Assembly (NCBI GenBank): GCA_002170005.2
Contig: NHGT02000024.1
Coordinates: 53,320 to 60,901 of the forward strand
Direction of reading: 5' to 3'
Length of the DNA: 7,582 bases
From: a bacterium TMED144
GTDB taxonomy: Bacteria > Fidelibacterota > Marinisomatia > Marinisomatales > TCS55
A model generated the notes under the pieces. The model saw only the letters and a list, made by a program, of their open reading frames with translations, searched no databases and was not told where the DNA came from. The position numbers and the translations under genes are program-made. This document shows positions 6,451 through 7,582 of this stretch, piece by piece. Positions within the stretch are counted from its first letter, which is position 1; every line of letters starts with the position of its first letter.

Positions 6451-7428
6451 GTGTTTAATCGAGACTTAAAAATTATTGCAGCTTCAATTTTAAGAACAGA
6501 AGCAAATGAACTATTGCAAGCTGCTGACAGAGCAAGTGAATCTATTGTGGATGCTGCTAAATTAATTGATAATCAGAATGGAAAAGTTATGATTTGCGGG
6601 TTGGGAAAATCTGGATTGATTGCACAAAAAATTGCAGCAACTTTTTGCAGCATAGGAAGAAAAGCTGTTTTTTTGCATGCTGTTGATGCCCTGCATGGAG
6701 ATCTTGGAATTTTTGAAGCTGGGGACCCAACAATAGTTATTTCAAAAAGTGGGTCTACAGAAGAGATACTAAGACTTATCCCTATTCTTAAAGAATTCGA
6801 ATCTCCTTTAATTGGGATTATAGGTAATATGAATTCTGTAATAATTAACGATTTAGATATTACATTAGATGCTTCTGTGGATAATGAAGCAGATCCTTTA
6901 GGTATTGTCCCAACATCCAGCACAACTTTGACCCTTTCAATTGGTGATGCTTTAGCTGGAGTGTTAATGAGCATTAAAGGATTTAATAAAAATGATTTTG
7001 CAAGGTATCATCCTTCTGGAAGCTTGGGAAAACGATTAATATTTACTGTTGAAAACATTATGCAGCATTTTAGTGATGTTGCAGTCGTTAATATAAAAGA
7101 CAAATTGAGGAAAGTCGTAATCGCTATGACTGAAAAACCAAACGGAGCTGCCATTGTAAAATGTGAAAATGATGAATTTGGATTGATTACAGATGGAGAT
7201 TTACGAAGATGTCTTGCTGCAGGGGAAGATATTGATCTTTTGGATGCTGAAAAAATTATGACCACAAATCCAGTTTCAATCACATCAAATTCATCCGTTG
7301 ATAACGCTTTAAAACTTATGGAAGATAGAAGGTCTCAAATATCTGTCCTGCCAGTAGTAAGCGAAGAAAACGGTGAATGCTTAGGTCTTATAAGATTACA
7401 TGACATTTATCAAACTAGATTATTATAA
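6451..7428 (+). CDS. kdsD: Arabinose-5-phosphate isomerase (KdsD/KpsF), SIS plus two CBS domains
   Basis: KdsD converts ribulose-5-phosphate to arabinose-5-phosphate, the substrate of KdsA, so it feeds the genes at the left end of this operon. The 325-residue protein starts with an N-terminal helix, then the sugar-isomerase (SIS) domain at about 35-195 with GLGKSG (50-55), HGDLG (82-86), SKSGSTEEI (98-106), the PTSSTT segment (154-159) and YHPSGSLG (186-193). Comparing from memory with E. coli KdsD (K59, E111, E152, H193), the equivalents K53, E105, E146 and H187 are present at a constant offset of six, so the active site seems intact. Two CBS domains follow (about 202-258 and 268-322), which may bind a nucleotide or other regulatory ligand. 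Initiation is at GTG. The gene ends inside a terminator hairpin, and its stop codon lies in the loop region. GutQ is a close relative, but the setting among kdsA and kdsC favours KdsD. Confidence 0.95.
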   Translation: MFNRDLKIIAASILRTEANELLQAADRASESIVDAAKLIDNQNGKVMICGLGKSGLIAQKIAATFCSIGRKAVFLHAVDALHGDLGIFEAGDPTIVISKSGSTEEILRLIPILKEFESPLIGIIGNMNSVIINDLDITLDASVDNEADPLGIVPTSSTTLTLSIGDALAGVLMSIKGFNKNDFARYHPSGSLGKRLIFTVENIMQHFSDVAVVNIKDKLRKVVIAMTEKPNGAAIVKCENDEFGLITDGDLRRCLAAGEDIDLLDAEKIMTTNPVSITSNSSVDNALKLMEDRRSQISVLPVVSEENGECLGLIRLHDIYQTRLL

Positions 7429-7446
7429 AAAATTATCTAGTTTTTT
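7412..7446 (+). terminator. Rho-independent terminator at the end of the operon
   Basis: A perfect 9-bp inverted repeat, AAACTAGAT (7412-7420) and ATCTAGTTT (7435-7443), is extended inward by a T-T mismatch and three more A-T pairs around a loop of about 6 nt. TTTTTT at 7441-7446 follows, partly overlapping the right arm. The stem is AU-rich and so not very strong, but its position, overlapping the kdsD stop codon just before a convergent gene, is what an operon end should look like. On the - strand the hairpin is followed only by a short T-run, so bidirectional use is possible but weaker. Confidence 0.7.
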
Positions 7447-7447
7447 A

Positions 7448-7582
7448 TTATTTAAATGATTCCCATTTCACTTCGTAAGTCCTATAGGCAACATCACTTT
7501 TTTCATCAAGAGTTAAAACTATTTTAAATTTTGTTGATGATCCTGGCTCCAAAGTTGCATCAGATTTAATACCTGAATAATA
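7448..7582 (-). CDS. C-terminal end of an unrecognised convergent gene, truncated by window edge
   Basis: Read on the - strand from 7582 to 7448, an open frame gives 44 residues and a TAA stop (7450-7448). The visible piece is short and mostly strand-like: SDATLEPGSSTKFKIVLTLD, then VAYRTYEVKWESFK at the very end. The pattern 'LxPGxSxxFxixLxxD' with a final alternating strand resembles the last strands of a beta-sandwich (FxLYD- or immunoglobulin-like) domain of an exported protein; that is only a resemblance. The frame remains open over the whole distance to the window edge, its composition is protein-like (few rare residues, balanced charge), and it ends 19 nt past the kdsD stop with a terminator between, which is the usual geometry of convergent genes. 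The start is outside the window, so function cannot be assigned. Confidence 0.6.
   Translation of the reverse strand, partial: YYSGIKSDATLEPGSSTKFKIVLTLDEKSDVAYRTYEVKWESFK

Noticed and set aside
6573..6974. 133-codon open frame on the - strand inside kdsD
   Set aside because: It lies entirely opposite a well-supported gene with intact catalytic motifs, and its translation has no recognisable domain and is low in complexity. The smaller - strand frames opposite kdsC, lptB, rpoN, hflC and kdsD are rejected for the same reason.
1..7582. A hidden defence, mobile or CRISPR-type system
   Set aside because: All but a few short gaps are covered by recognisable core genes. No transposase, integrase, direct repeat array, tRNA or attachment site was seen. 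The only unknown piece is the partial gene at the right edge.

Overview
The window looks like a compact chromosomal housekeeping segment from an AT-rich, Gram-negative (LPS-making) bacterium. Nine genes on the + strand run from position 2 to 7428 with gaps of at most 12 nt, several abutting or overlapping. The tail of a tenth, convergent gene lies on the - strand at the right edge. The coding style (low GC by eye, tight packing, an Aquifex-like metal-type KdsA, a lipoprotein-like LptC) would fit an uncultivated marine lineage of the FCB type, such as Marinimicrobia/SAR406. That placement is an inference from general character, not from a marker gene, and is weak.

Layout, left to right: kdsA (5' end outside the window), kdsC, lptC, lptB, rpoN, hflK, hflC, argF, kdsD, a rho-independent terminator, and then the C-terminal 44 codons of an unrecognised convergent gene. 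No intergenic stretch exceeds 20 nt, and there is no RNA gene, mobile element, CRISPR array or origin.

How the genes work together: KdsD (ribulose-5-P to arabinose-5-P), KdsA (Kdo-8-P synthesis) and KdsC (Kdo-8-P phosphatase) are three successive steps of the Kdo branch of LPS inner-core synthesis. LptC and LptB are parts of the machine that moves finished LPS to the outer membrane. RpoN is sigma-54, which sits next to lptB in proteobacteria too (kdsD-kdsC-lptC-lptA-lptB-rpoN in E. coli). HflK and HflC form the SPFH membrane complex that encloses and modulates the FtsH protease. ArgF (ornithine carbamoyltransferase) is the metabolic outsider. Compared with the E. coli order, kdsD sits at the far end, lptA is missing from between lptC and lptB, and hflKC-argF is inserted.

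I found no convincing new biological system. The points most worth checking are a one-residue deletion in a normally conserved KdsA loop, the missing lptA, the hflKC-argF insertion between rpoN and kdsD, and the short convergent gene end at 7448-7582.
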